Below the pieces are notes generated by a model that did no database searches, was not told the DNA's origin, and saw nothing but the letters and a program-made list of their open reading frames with translations. Positions 1 through 10,633 of a DNA stretch of 64,000 nt are shown here, piece after piece. Where the stretch lies: the NCBI RefSeq assembly GCF_019649055.1, contig NW_026570316.1:124001-188000 (forward strand), in the 5' to 3' direction. Made by a program: the position numbers and the translations under genes. Every line of letters starts with the position of its first letter. Within the stretch, counting starts at the first letter, position 1. Origin of the DNA: Paramacrobiotus metropolitanus (taxonomy: Eukaryota; Tardigrada; Eutardigrada; Parachela; Macrobiotidae).

Positions 1-44
1 TTTGAATTCCTTATTAATTTTACAATACCACTTCGAATTTTCAG

Positions 45-165
45 GAAGCTTCTAGCTCTGCAGGTTGGAAAAGAATACGAGGTCACCAAAGCAGTTATGG
101 ATGCACAGCATGCACTCATCCGAACAGGAAAACACCGGATCTTGATACCCGATAACGAAGCCTGA
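45..165 (+). CDS. 3' terminal exon of an unidentified gene (partial)
   Basis: A pyrimidine-rich stretch ending in TTTTCAG at 38-44 is followed by an open frame (first full codon at 46) that stops at TGA 163-165. It encodes about 39 residues, starting KLLALQVGKEYEV and ending RILIPDNEA. A poly(A) signal follows 34 bases later. The combination of acceptor, open frame and polyadenylation signal supports a last coding exon whose upstream part lies outside the window. I do not recognise the family. The peptide is mixed polar and looks cytosolic. It is tail to tail with the minus-strand ankyrin gene, whose stop is at 284. Confidence 0.55.
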
Positions 166-198
166 ATTCTCAAACTAAGGCCAAAGAACACGTAGCAA

Positions 199-204
199 AA
201 TAAA
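199..204 (+). terminator. poly(A) signal AATAAA
   Basis: Canonical AATAAA 34 bases after the stop codon of the upstream exon. It is consistent with cleavage shortly downstream, in the roughly 100-base gap before the convergent gene. Confidence 0.5.
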
Positions 205-283
205 TCCAAAGAACTCGTAGCCTGGACGTGGAGTCCATATATGCTTGTTCTCGTAGTTAAGTCGCTCAGTCGCTCAGATCTAG

Positions 284-3200
284 TTACTGGAGAAGGGCCA
301 GTTCCAGTGCATTCCGTTGTAGTGCGTCCAGTCCTACAACAAACAGCAATGAACAGTTAACTGGCGTGTTCCTGAATTATTTAAAATTATATGCACAGGT
401 ACCTGAAGGGGAAAGGCGCTGCGGACTCGCACGCCGGTCCGCACTTTGCACGGTTGTTGCCGGTGTCACTGTGTTATTGCTGGGCAAAACCAAATGGGCA
501 GAGTCACACGAACCGACTGCTCCGGGGTTAAGAAAAATTCGATCTCCATTGTACTCCACTTCCAACACAATCTGGGGATTGTCCGATGGAGATGTGTGCA
601 GCCTGTTCAGCGACAGCGTGGCCCCGATCAGGTCAGTCAGTTGCGGTGACCAGCCTCCGAATTCTTCGGTTTGCACCGACTGAAATGCGTCTTCAGTAAG
701 GATTACGCGCACATTATCGCCACTCTGGATGGAGGAACCGTCGCCGCACAGCACTATAATATGAAGCGTTAGATTTTGAACCGGTGTTACTAGAAATCTA
801 TCTGACCTTTGTCGATCCTTCGCAATGCTTTCATATTGAAACAGTTGACATCCTTGCCGACACTGACTACGGCACCACCATCTTGATCAAAAAATAGAAT
901 TTCCCCCAATTTTCCCAGCGCAGCCAAATGTTCATCATCTAGACCGCCATGATTCTTTTGCAGCTCACGGACGATGTCGAGATTCGCTTCTACGCGCACA
1001 ATATCTTTATCCTTAATCACTTGGCCTTCGGCGTCTCGACCGACGTATCCATCTGCAAAATACAGTAGCATTACATGTTCTTTTAGTCGTCAATCGCTTT
1101 TGTAACTGCGTACCTCGCGAAAGAACTGTTAGGGCTTCCGGATGACACAGCACAATCCGCAGCGCCGGTATTGGGGGCCCATAGAGTTTCACTTCCACGT
1201 CACCGTTGGACGTAATCATCTCGACAACCCCAAAATGGCCACACAGTTCCGCTATAAAATTCAGCTTGTGCTCTGCCTGCTTCATGCGCACCAGTGCCTC
1301 GTCGTGCTTGATTCCGACATGGCTGCCGACAACCGGTCGGCCCAGGCGAAGCGATAAATTGATGGTGCGATTCAACAGTTTCCAGTTGACCAGGTGAGAT
1401 TTCAGCAGCATGGCCGTCTTCAGTGCTTCAGTTGCTGTAATACAACATTCCACATTTACTCAATTACATTTTGGTACACATACAGTGCTTACCTAGAATG
1501 TATAGCTATTTATTTGGTCGTTAACTACGCAGCGAGCGAAGCAAATGCAATTTGTTTCATATCGTTTCTTTTTCGCTACTTTTCTTAAACAACAACTGAC
1601 GTAGCTCGAACTAGAATAGAATGTCTTCGCGCCGCTGCATACTCCAAGAAGCTCCTTCAAGTGCTTTCAAGAACTTGCTATAGCCATAGTAAGTATTATA
1701 GTGCTACTATCCAACTATAGCAAGGCCTGTTACTTAGTATTATAATTTTCCGCTACACATTATCAGACATACCATTACCATTTTTCAAGCGGTCCAACCG
1801 AGAAGCCAGCACTGCTGTGCGATTATTCCGCACGGCATTACACAGACTAATCGCCAAGTCGTCATGATCCCCGCTAATCGCAAACCTTACGCACTGCCAA
1901 ACATCATCCAGCGCATACTGGTCAATGCGTCGGTCCGCTGTTAAACAGTCGGCCACTTTCTCATTCCCAAACATAGCCGCCATCCCGAGAGCGTTGACTC
2001 CGTCTTCATCCTTCAGCGTCGGATCACACTGTGGATGAGCCAGAATGGCGCTAATCATCGTCACACGATCTTCTTCGTCTGCACTGCCACCCGCAAAAGC
2101 ACACATCATTAGCGCTGGCATCTTTTTGAAACCGGTAGATGTCATGTTGATGTCGATGGACGGAGTGTCCACGAGAAGCTGAACAATGGGTGGACTGCGT
2201 CCACATGCGGCCAGCATCAAGGGCGTCAAGCCGGCTACTTTATGGTTAACATAGGCTGATGCTTGTTGAAGGATGGCTTGAACGCCGGCAATGTCTTCTC
2301 TCAAAATGGCGGAATGCAGTGCAGGTACCTCTTCCAGTGGCTGTACTGGTTCGCTTGGGTCGCTCGGTTTCATGTTGTTATTGAGGACCTCTGGAAACAT
2401 AAGTCACCGGCTACAAGCTTGTAGTTGACTGTTTGCTTGGGTTTATTTAAGCTTTGATTTCGATCAGAATCTTGCTGTCTGATCTCAGTGATCTGTGAGT
2501 ACGTACCTTTTGCAGCCGCGAGAAGTACCTTCTGGACCTCTTCGGGAACACTGTCTACAATTGCTCCCACCAAATCCGCATTTTCGCTCTTTACGGCCAA
2601 TGCGCATACTTTGGCGACATCCTCCACTGGATACTGTTTAATCCGATCGCTGCGTAGCAGGCACCCAATGATGGCGGAGTTTTCGGTGCGTACCGCTATT
2701 TCCAGTGCTGTCCAGTTATCGGCGTTCCGCAGACCCAAGCGGCATCGGGGATGTGCCGCTATAAGTTCCGCTTTCTGCAGCTTGCTGGCGTTTGCGCCGG
2801 GATGGCTTGCCAGAAGCACGGCAGTCATCAGCGGAGTATTTCGCTTGGGTGTAGCCGCTTTGTTGACATCCAGGCGTGGACACTGCAGCAGTTCATGAAG
2901 AATGCCTATATCAGCCGTGTCCCGCAGCGACAGTGTTAGGGGTGTTTCTCCGTTGAATTTACGATTGACCGCACTGCTGCTGGCTTTTGAACAGAAGTGA
3001 CGCACTTGCGGTATGTTCCCTTCAGACACGGCTGTGTGCAGAGTTCCTGCTGCAAAAAATTAAATACTGCTTAGTTAATTCGTCATCAGGATTTTAACAA
3101 ACTCACATATGCTACGAAATTGTTTTTCTGAAGGCTTTAGTAAGAGTTAACCCAGATACCTGAAGGCGTATGTAACGGAACCGCGTTAATTACCGTCGGT

Positions 3201-3477
3201 AATTAAAGAGTGTTTTTGCTGACGTCACAGTGACGTGTATCAAAATTGCTCGTAAGAAAATTGTTTAGGAGACGCCAAGGAGCAATCGGAGAAACAACAG
3301 CTGTAGCGCTACGTAATTTAATTTATCGTGAGTTGGAAATTTTCCTAATTACGTGTCTAACAGCGAAAGATTCTAACTTCTCGAAGAAATTTGGTTTTTA
3401 CTTTTTGGTAGCCGATGTGATAACAAAGATCTACACGATGATGTGGGCTTACCTTCTGTGCTAAACGAAGACCCCAT
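284..3477 (-). CDS. Ankyrin-repeat protein with three Mind-bomb-type (SH3_15-like) repeats
   Basis: Seven exons: 3477-3453, 3049-2507, 2390-1773, 1434-1114, 1052-807, 753-403, 333-284. The summed length is 2154 nt, exactly 717 codons plus stop, and all phases agree. The N-terminus MGSSFSTE fits a myristoylation signal. Two blocks of ankyrin repeats follow and resemble each other (DRIKQYPVEDV and DRRIDQYALDDV), which suggests an internal duplication. Then come three repeats with the pattern G-D-x-V-x-V, x-HGG/GGW, G-x-x-G, x-N, as in the REP region of Mind bomb (MIB) ubiquitin ligases. No RING or ZZ finger is visible, and ankyrins precede the REP-like units, the reverse of MIB order. It may be a membrane-tethered scaffold rather than a ligase. 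Family assignment of the repeats is by motif only. Confidence 0.72.
3186..3227. promoter_or_regulatory. Palindrome and CRE-like site in intron 1 of the ankyrin gene
   Basis: A perfect inverted repeat TTAATTACC-GTC-GGTAATTAA spans 3186-3206. The CREB/ATF consensus TGACGTCA lies at 3220-3227, followed at once by a half-site TGACG. They sit in the 403 nt first intron, about 250 bases below the start codon. A role in regulating this gene is inference. Confidence 0.3.
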
Positions 3478-6063
3478 GACAGGATGGAAAAGAGGCAGAG
3501 ATCCTGTTTCGACTGTGTTTGGTTGCCTGTAAACTGTTAGGCTGTTGATTGTTTAAATTCTTGATACTAACGGCTGTGGCTCATGGTCCAGCGCGTATTT
3601 ATATGCCTGAAAAAGTCTTAGCCGTGTTCAGTTTGAGCGTAAAACATGATCTGATCTGGACTTGACGCGCTACTGAATGATGATCTGCAACGATAGTCTG
3701 TAGAATACTAAGCTCACGGCGCCGGGCGCAGCATTGTGACGAAACAACTAGCACTATGAGTCTATGACTATAACTATGACTTCACTACAAATGCATATTT
3801 TATAAAACGATGATTATATCCGTTTCTTACACTTTGGATTTTGTTGCCTGACGCATGAATACTGTCATCTGGATTCACATGTATTTTACTGAAACGTTAA
3901 TTCCAATTTGACGAATAAGCCTAGGCTGCCCAGTGCCTACTTAGCAAAGAAATGGGAAATGCGCCCGTAAACTTTCGTAAGTATCTGTATACGTGCTTTC
4001 TTTTTAACACAGGTGCAATGAATACAATATTCACAATCCTTATGACGGTTTAAGATCCCAAAATATTTTAGTGTTTATGAAATGTTTTATGTTTTAAATC
4101 GTATGTACTTTGGTTTTTTAAAGGGTCGAATAAACAGCAGTCGTTTCCAGACAAAGATCCCCGGACGCCTGCGCTTCGTCTTACGTTCTTCGAAGAAGGT
4201 TGAATGAAGGACGAACTGAATAATTTGACGCAGCATCGAAACACAGTAATATGTAATACAGTACTACAATGTAGGACTAAATGGTCGCATAGCCCCATAC
4301 CCAGCATTCTGTACGCAAGCGGTGCAGTTCACTTGTACGAAACGGATATTTTGAACTCAGTCGTACAGTGCACTGCGCTGCATTCGTACTGAATGTGGAG
4401 ATATTGGGTATGCGACCATTTTGTCCTAAGCTGTATGTAATACAGCACCGCGCTACTGTTCATCTTTACCATCTTGCGTTTTTAAAGCAAAGCAATAATG
4501 CGTTCCTGACTTCCCTGTGTAAAACTCTTTATGCCTCATTAAGTGAACGGGAAAGCTCTGACGCTCAGTGTTTCTTATAAGATTTCGACATCATTCTGTG
4601 TTTCTTTTCCCGGTCAGGGGCCTGAAACTCGCTGTTGGCGCAGAGCCAACGCCAACTTTTCTTCCTCAACACTTTCAAACATTTTCTCCAAGCGTGAGAA
4701 GCAGTATTAACCATTAGTTAGTAAATCGGATAAATTAAAATTGTGCACAAGCGCTCTGGGTAATCTCCAAGACAGTTAGAACGTTCTGTTGCGTCACATT
4801 TGTGTGCCATGCGGTTCGGTCTACGCTATTACAAATACCACATCAGAGCGTTTTGTTAAGAATATTGCACACCTTTTTGTTTCTGCCTGCATTTCGTATT
4901 TAAGGACGCCGAGGCAAAACAAGGTAAGACTACGGACCGTCCGATTGTACGCCGATACCTGCCAGATGCATAAACTACAAACAGTATTTTCACGTGTAGA
5001 AGACTAATAAACAATTGGTCCCCGCCTTTAAAGCAGTTCTAATGCGAAACGTCAACCCAACTTTTGGAACAGCATGGATTCTCACGTGCGCTTTGCTAAC
5101 ACGGGAATTAGTAACTCAACTGCCGTACAGTAATATACAACAACCGGAAAGATCTAGCACTTTACTCTATCTCCTTTGCACAGTCCGGATGTTGGTAGTT
5201 TAAGGGGGTCCGTTGTAATTCTGTTGTAGTTTAAGGGGGATTATCGCCCCTTAATGTCAGATTTGTCCGACATTCCCTATGGCAATAATATGGCTGTTAT
5301 CGTGATTTTGTGCGCGTGAATAAAGGTCACGTCTGCCACTCAATTATTAGAAACCAGTACTCGTATGTATGCAGCAGAAAACCGGGACAAATATGACATA
5401 AGCAATTTCTCCAGTTACAGTAGTTAATTAATCAGCCGACTTTATTAATGAGTCTATAGTATCTTTGACTCGACACGCACCCCCAAACAGGCAGCACAGC
5501 CCGTCGCCTCAGAAGGCGCATCATTACATTGCAGCTGCTACCGGAAATAATGGCTTGTTTTCGGTAGATTTGTGGCAGTTTAATTAAGAGCAAATGTGGC
5601 AACCGGAATACCACACCAAGCCGTGTATCAGCATCTCGTTGATATAGATCTCTTCGATACTTTGACCTTGCGCGTAAGGAAGATGCTGTTCAATGGTGGA
5701 AATACTACAGCTAGGAGGAGTACAAATATTTGTAAGACAGTGTAGGCTGCCGTACAACCTGCAACGTCGCAGTATTTCCGACCATTAATTTCCGGGATTT
5801 CAAAAACTACGGTTTTGAGGATATCAAAATTTAAAGGTACCTAGAGAAATCGCACAGCCGTCAGAAAGCGAAAAGAGCTGAACAGAACAGTCGGAATAAG
5901 CACTTTCTTTTTCCTAATATTTTACTAAAAAATACTACGCCTATCCATTATAGCTCTGGTGGTAATCCGAAGATTAGTTTGTCTTTTCGATCCTTGTTTG
6001 CCTACAAATGTAACCGATCGGCAAATTGACCGCTTTTAATTTTCCAGTTTATAGCGACGAAAC
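3478..6063. other. Intergenic region without a supportable gene
   Basis: Divergent upstream region of the ankyrin gene (-) and the first GPCR (+). Only short open frames without splice context are present. It holds a long imperfect hairpin (annotated separately), a small perfect hairpin TTAAGGGG..CCCCTTAA near 5230-5250, and a likely 5' UTR splice acceptor (TTTTCCAG near 6040-6047) just before the GPCR start. Confidence 0.5.
4252..4447. repeat. Long imperfect inverted repeat (hairpin of about 190 bp)
   Basis: The left half contains TAGGACTAAATGGTCGCATA (4272-4291). The right half contains its complement with one mismatch (about 4409-4429). The inner parts also pair: GTACG..GCAGT.CAC..GTACG against CGTAC.GTG.ACTGC..CGTAC. 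The outer ends share a GTAATACAG-type motif. The whole segment could fold into a stem of roughly 80 imperfect base pairs around 4345. It could be an old foldback/MITE or a small-RNA precursor. Confidence 0.55.
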
Positions 6064-7057
6064 ATGGCGAACAATTCCTCTACACATATGATAATCCCGT
6101 ACGCCATTTTTGGTTGGAGTGCTCTAACAATCTTTAATGTCTTCAGTATGATCTCTGGGATCATCCTGAACAGTGTGGCTATCTATATTATCTACCTGGA
6201 CCGGCAAAACTTTACTCGCTTTCCGCATTTACATCATTAATCTTCTCATTTGCAACTTACTCCATGCCACCATGAATAAACCAGCCGCAATATTGTTGCA
6301 TTGGAACGCAACCAATTTCCACAATCCGGAACTTTGTGACCTTTTTATTTTCGCCACTTCCATCACGCTAACCTCCACGATGCATGCCAACCTGCTGATG
6401 ACGCTGAACCGATTTTGGGCGGTGACCTTTCCCAATTCCTACCGTCTGCGACATAAGGTGAAACTGGCATGTAGCGCATGCGTTATCCTGTTTTTCTACA
6501 GTCAAATTATAAGTCTCCCGGCGTTGATCATCGATTCCTTGTACTACCGTCTCGCTACAACGGTAATCCCAGCGTGCTCGGCCAATCAGCCAGCACAACC
6601 CAGGACACTGGATGCGCGGGCTATTCACGCGTTGTTGTTGCCGGAACTGCTGACCATTGGATTGTTTCCGGTCATCGTTTGGCAACGTCAACGAAGGATT
6701 AGTAAGCGGCTCAGAATAGCACAAAACCCAAACGCGGTTTTACCGGGGGCACTGACCAATTCAGCGCCCCACAAACCTTCTCGGCGGCGCTCGCCCAACA
6801 ACATGGTAACCTTTTATCTAATGATGGGCTCCATCCTGGTGTGCTGGACGCCGATAACCGTAACAACGATTTCGAACTACGCTACGACCGTTTCTGACAC
6901 TCACATTTTTATGGTTGTCGGTAATATGTTCTCCTGCCAGATTATTCTGGATCCGATCCTGCTGATCATTGCCTCCGCGGTTGTGGCGAAATGGGACCGG
7001 AGAGCGGACAACGTGCAAAATGCACGACATACCAACGCTGCGGCTTTATATACATGA
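6064..7057 (+). CDS. Atypical rhodopsin-like GPCR, frameshifted between TM1 and TM2
   Basis: ATG at 6064 opens MANNSSTHMI with an N-glycosylation site and a first membrane helix (FNVFSMISGIILNSVAI). This frame stops at 6238-6240. The frame one base further carries TM2 (RIYIINLLICNLL) to TM7 and is open to 7057. One extra base, or two missing, between about 6175 and 6237 therefore separates them. The class A landmarks are altered. The DRY region is LNRFWAVTFP, TM6 has VCWTP, and the TM7 NPxxY position reads DPILLII. A splice acceptor lies in the 5' UTR at about 6047. The downstream receptor at 8.9-10.0 kb has the same signature motifs, so the two are tandem paralogs of a divergent family. The frameshift could be a real inactivation or an assembly error. 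No ligand can be inferred. Confidence 0.7.
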
Positions 7058-8862
7058 AAACCGAACACTCCTTTTTTCGTAATACTGTTGTCCGTTGTAC
7101 AATAATAGTAATTATTATTTTGTGTACGCCGTACATTATTTTAGTCATAACCTAACTTCTATCGGTACAATTTCGCACTTCGTTTTACAGATGCGAGTTA
7201 GCATTCGTCCCGGTCGTTTAAAACTGCCAAAATTCCGCTTGTCATTTCAGTTTTTTTATAACACAAGTCATAATTAATTTCAGTTCTGTGTGAATAAGCA
7301 GTCACACGACTCAACCCATTTGAACCAGTGAATTTTTGCATTATAATCATACGATTCTGCGGTGATACAGATAATTCTGGTATACAAATTCCTTGATCCC
7401 CGGCCGAACAGCAAACCAATAACAACACCACGTACAGTAATTAAGCATCCCCGTAAATGCCATGGGCTGTATACATCCGACAGCTTTTCACTTTCGTTTA
7501 AGGATTTATCTGACGTTTTTTAGATAAGCAGATTCAAGCCAATCGCAGCCGTTTACAGTGAAAATAAAACTGCATTCGCATGAAATGTTTGCAGAAGGAC
7601 CCGCTTTCGTTAAATCTATAGACGAATATAAAATCTGTAAAACTGGATTGTTTGTAAAACTTGCTTTTGCCTGGTGGCACTTGTCTGCTGGATAATATAT
7701 ATATATATACCATACCTATTCCACTGATTTGATTGTTGTTAATTCAAATAATTTTATTACTTTGGTGCATCTGACTGTCATCTGGTTAGATGTTTGTTGC
7801 GAGATGCCTGCCAAAATAGTTTAACTAACTGGTCGACATTATGTGCCTTCGCAGCATCTCAAATTTGAATTGGCAGTCGCATAAGCAAAGTCACGTATTA
7901 CGAGGAATCCCCTGACTGAAGAATCATCCTGCAGACAGAATGGAGGTGCGGCATACGGTCCGGTAAACATCACTTTTCACATGAATGCATACCGTATTCC
8001 CTCCATGCATAAAATACGGTAAAACAGAATATTTTATTAACATAACAGACTTAGAAAACCGAGCGAAATACGTACCTCTGTATGTGCAAATATGTCTATA
8101 ATTCTGTTCGTCTGCGGAGTATGTATTTAGAACACAGTATCAGCTGCATATGATGGATTTGGACCTGCAAGGCCAAAAACAACCTAATTTTTTTATCAAC
8201 CAGAGGACGGCTCTTACTGCACAGTTTTCCGGGAGCATGAATTTTTTAAACGAAGATTACCATCTTCATAGTAAAATCCTCTTTAGTATTCAGCTAGTTT
8301 CTGCTCGTAGGTACTATAGTTTGTAGTACAGTTTGTGTTTATACTCTCGAGGAACTAACGGTTACCCCAGGAAGCGTTTTTGTATGCGTATCTCCAACGC
8401 GTTTATCTTTATAGAACAATTTTGTCATATCGCTCATCCCACCAAATGGACGACAGGAAGCGGAACCACGAAGTGCACCAGTACAATTTCATCCTGTGCA
8501 GCACGGGTAAAACGGTCGCTCTCCGACAGCTACCCTAGGGTGACACCAGTCGGGCAGTCGATCCACGCATGACCGGATGTTGGTGCGTTGCCCCCACAAT
8601 TCACCCAACTACGCGCAAGTAATTCGGTAATGACACCGGGGCCCTTTATCATTCAATGCGACACGTTTAACCCAAGCACTGGTTGACAGTGGAAAACTTT
8701 CTACAATTTCCGGCATACATACAGAGATACCCAAACCTCCCCAGAGGATTGTGCTGTCAAACTGTGAATGTGAACATCCTCCGAAATCCTAAACTAAACC
8801 ATATAAATATTCCTTTCCACATGCAGATTTTCCAGTGCACAATTTTGTCCTACTTTTGCAAC
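7058..8862. other. Intergenic region between the two GPCRs
   Basis: AT-rich. It holds a short (TA)n run at about 7695-7711 and no convincing coding exon. A TTCCAG acceptor at about 8830-8835, shortly before the second receptor start, mirrors the 5' UTR acceptor of the first receptor. This suggests a 5' UTR intron lies in this region. Confidence 0.4.
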
Positions 8863-10005
8863 ATGAACCGCTCGTGGAATGCCAGTGACCTTTCGGTGAT
8901 CACCACCCGTGTATCAGGGAACGACACTTCATCAGCCGAACCTATCGTCGCTTCCTATGTAGCGCTAGTCGTCGTCCACCTAATCGGCTTCCCCCTGAAC
9001 GCTATCATGGCAATCATGTTCCTCACGCGCATCACCAAAGTTCCGTTCGATTTCTACTTTCTCAGTCTGTTGGCGGTCAACGCGCTCTTCGACGGGATTA
9101 TGCTGCCGTTCTCCTCCATCAACGCGTTCTACCCCCACTTGCATATCGGCGAGGCCGGGTGTGTGTTCTACGTGTACGCCGTCTACGTCTTCAACATCGC
9201 CCAACCGGTCAACCACGCTGTTATCGCCCTCAACCGCATCTGGGCCATGGTCCATCCCATCAGTTTCCGGGAGGCACAGAGTCGCCGCTTAGTCGGCCGG
9301 GTCATTGCGGTCATGTGGATCATCCCGCACGCCATCGCGTTGTCCACGGCGACGGTCAGTGTCACCGCTCGGCACGCCGATCAGATCATCTTCTGCTTCA
9401 ATTTCGTAATTGCGCCCTCGCTGGCGGAGAAGATCTCGGAGAATGTCCAGAAGATCATCGGGCTGGTGTCGTTCCTCATCACCTCCGCGTCCATTCCCAT
9501 GGTGATCTGGAAGCTAAGGAAGCGCGAGAAAGTGAAAGAGAACAGCGTCCACCCGTCGTCAACCGGCAGCAAACGCACCGGGACCACCAGTCAGCCGATC
9601 GACCCGGCGACGAATAGCACCCAGCCGAGTACCCAATCGGCCACCCTTCCAGCGACTAATAACACCTCGGCCACCGCCCAACCGGCGGCCAACCAGCCGG
9701 CTGTCCCTACCCGCCCGCAGGCGTCAGCGCCGTCTAATGAGACGCGCGATCGAGACCGTTCGCAGGAAAACCAGGCGAATCTGTTTATGGGGGTGCTGGG
9801 GATCAGTATCCTGATGTGCTGGGAACCGTATGCGATTTACTTCGGATTCCAGAATGTGTTTGGATATTTCAACGCAGAAGCGTTCGCCACGGTGATTATT
9901 CTGTCCAATTTACAGTCGGTGGCGGAGCCTATTTTGCTATTTCTGACGTTGCCGAAATGGAGGAAAGCCATCACGGATTATTTCGCGGCTTGCCGGACCC
10001 ACTGA
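8863..10005 (+). CDS. Atypical rhodopsin-like GPCR, intact, single coding exon
   Basis: 380 residues from the ATG at 8863. I prefer this start to upstream in-frame non-ATG sequence, because MNRSWNAS begins a short extracellular tail with N-glycosylation sites just before TM1 (YVALVVVHLIGFPLNAIMAI). Seven hydrophobic segments follow. The TM3 end reads LNRIWAMVHP in place of DRY, TM6 has MCWEP, and TM7 has EPILLFL in place of NPxxY. Intracellular loop 3 is long (about 100 residues), rich in Ser, Thr, Pro and Ala, and probably disordered. The codons are clearly GC-richer than the flanks, as expected of an expressed gene. The altered NR(F/I)WA motif, shared with the neighbouring receptor, marks a lineage-specific family. 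G-protein coupling is untested. Confidence 0.85.
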   Translation: MNRSWNASDLSVITTRVSGNDTSSAEPIVASYVALVVVHLIGFPLNAIMAIMFLTRITKVPFDFYFLSLLAVNALFDGIMLPFSSINAFYPHLHIGEAGCVFYVYAVYVFNIAQPVNHAVIALNRIWAMVHPISFREAQSRRLVGRVIAVMWIIPHAIALSTATVSVTARHADQIIFCFNFVIAPSLAEKISENVQKIIGLVSFLITSASIPMVIWKLRKREKVKENSVHPSSTGSKRTGTTSQPIDPATNSTQPSTQSATLPATNNTSATAQPAANQPAVPTRPQASAPSNETRDRDRSQENQANLFMGVLGISILMCWEPYAIYFGFQNVFGYFNAEAFATVIILSNLQSVAEPILLFLTLPKWRKAITDYFAACRTH

Positions 10006-10274
10006 TGCAATCAGACGGAAATTTCGCTGGAAACTGCGAGAAACTGTTAACTTTTCCCTGTTAAAAACCCTTTGTTAAAACAGGAGTGAGGTAATTAAAA
10101 ATTGAACTGGAAAACAATAAGGCTTTAATTTTGTCCCCAAATATAAAAGAAAGTTTAAAAACCTGTTTTGCATTACCGCACCGTGAAACTCAAATTATTC
10201 GCCTACACTTCGCCAACGAAACTTTAGTTCGGGCTTTTGTGAACAAGTACAGCCAGTGAAGCACCATATTAAAT

Positions 10275-10280
10275 AATAAA
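10275..10280 (+). terminator. poly(A) signal AATAAA
   Basis: AATAAATAAA cluster 270 bases after the GPCR stop, the first good signal downstream. Confidence 0.4.
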
Positions 10281-10633
10281 TAAAAAAGTTTTAAGAAAAT
10301 TTGCACTTTTTTCTTGGAATATTTAAAGTATTTTTTTCAAACGAAGTATCTGTACATACAGCAATGTAGTAATTTTTAATTTGTTTTTGCATTTAATGTA
10401 ACGATGTATTTTCATTTCAAACTTCAAACAAGAATAAATACAAGACACGGCGATCCAATACAGACAATGCAACGCTTATCCATTCGCATTAAAATTTTTC
10501 CACATGTAAACTCAAACAAATATCCCACAACAAAAACCACCCATTCATCAACACACAGGAACACAGGGCTGAAAGCATAGTTGAAAAACCCATCACAAAC
10601 CTGAAACAAAGTGCGACAAGGGAGAGACTAGAT

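Noticed and set aside
8683-8862. N-terminal extension of the second GPCR
   Set aside because: It starts without ATG, adds no domain and contains a likely 5' UTR splice acceptor.
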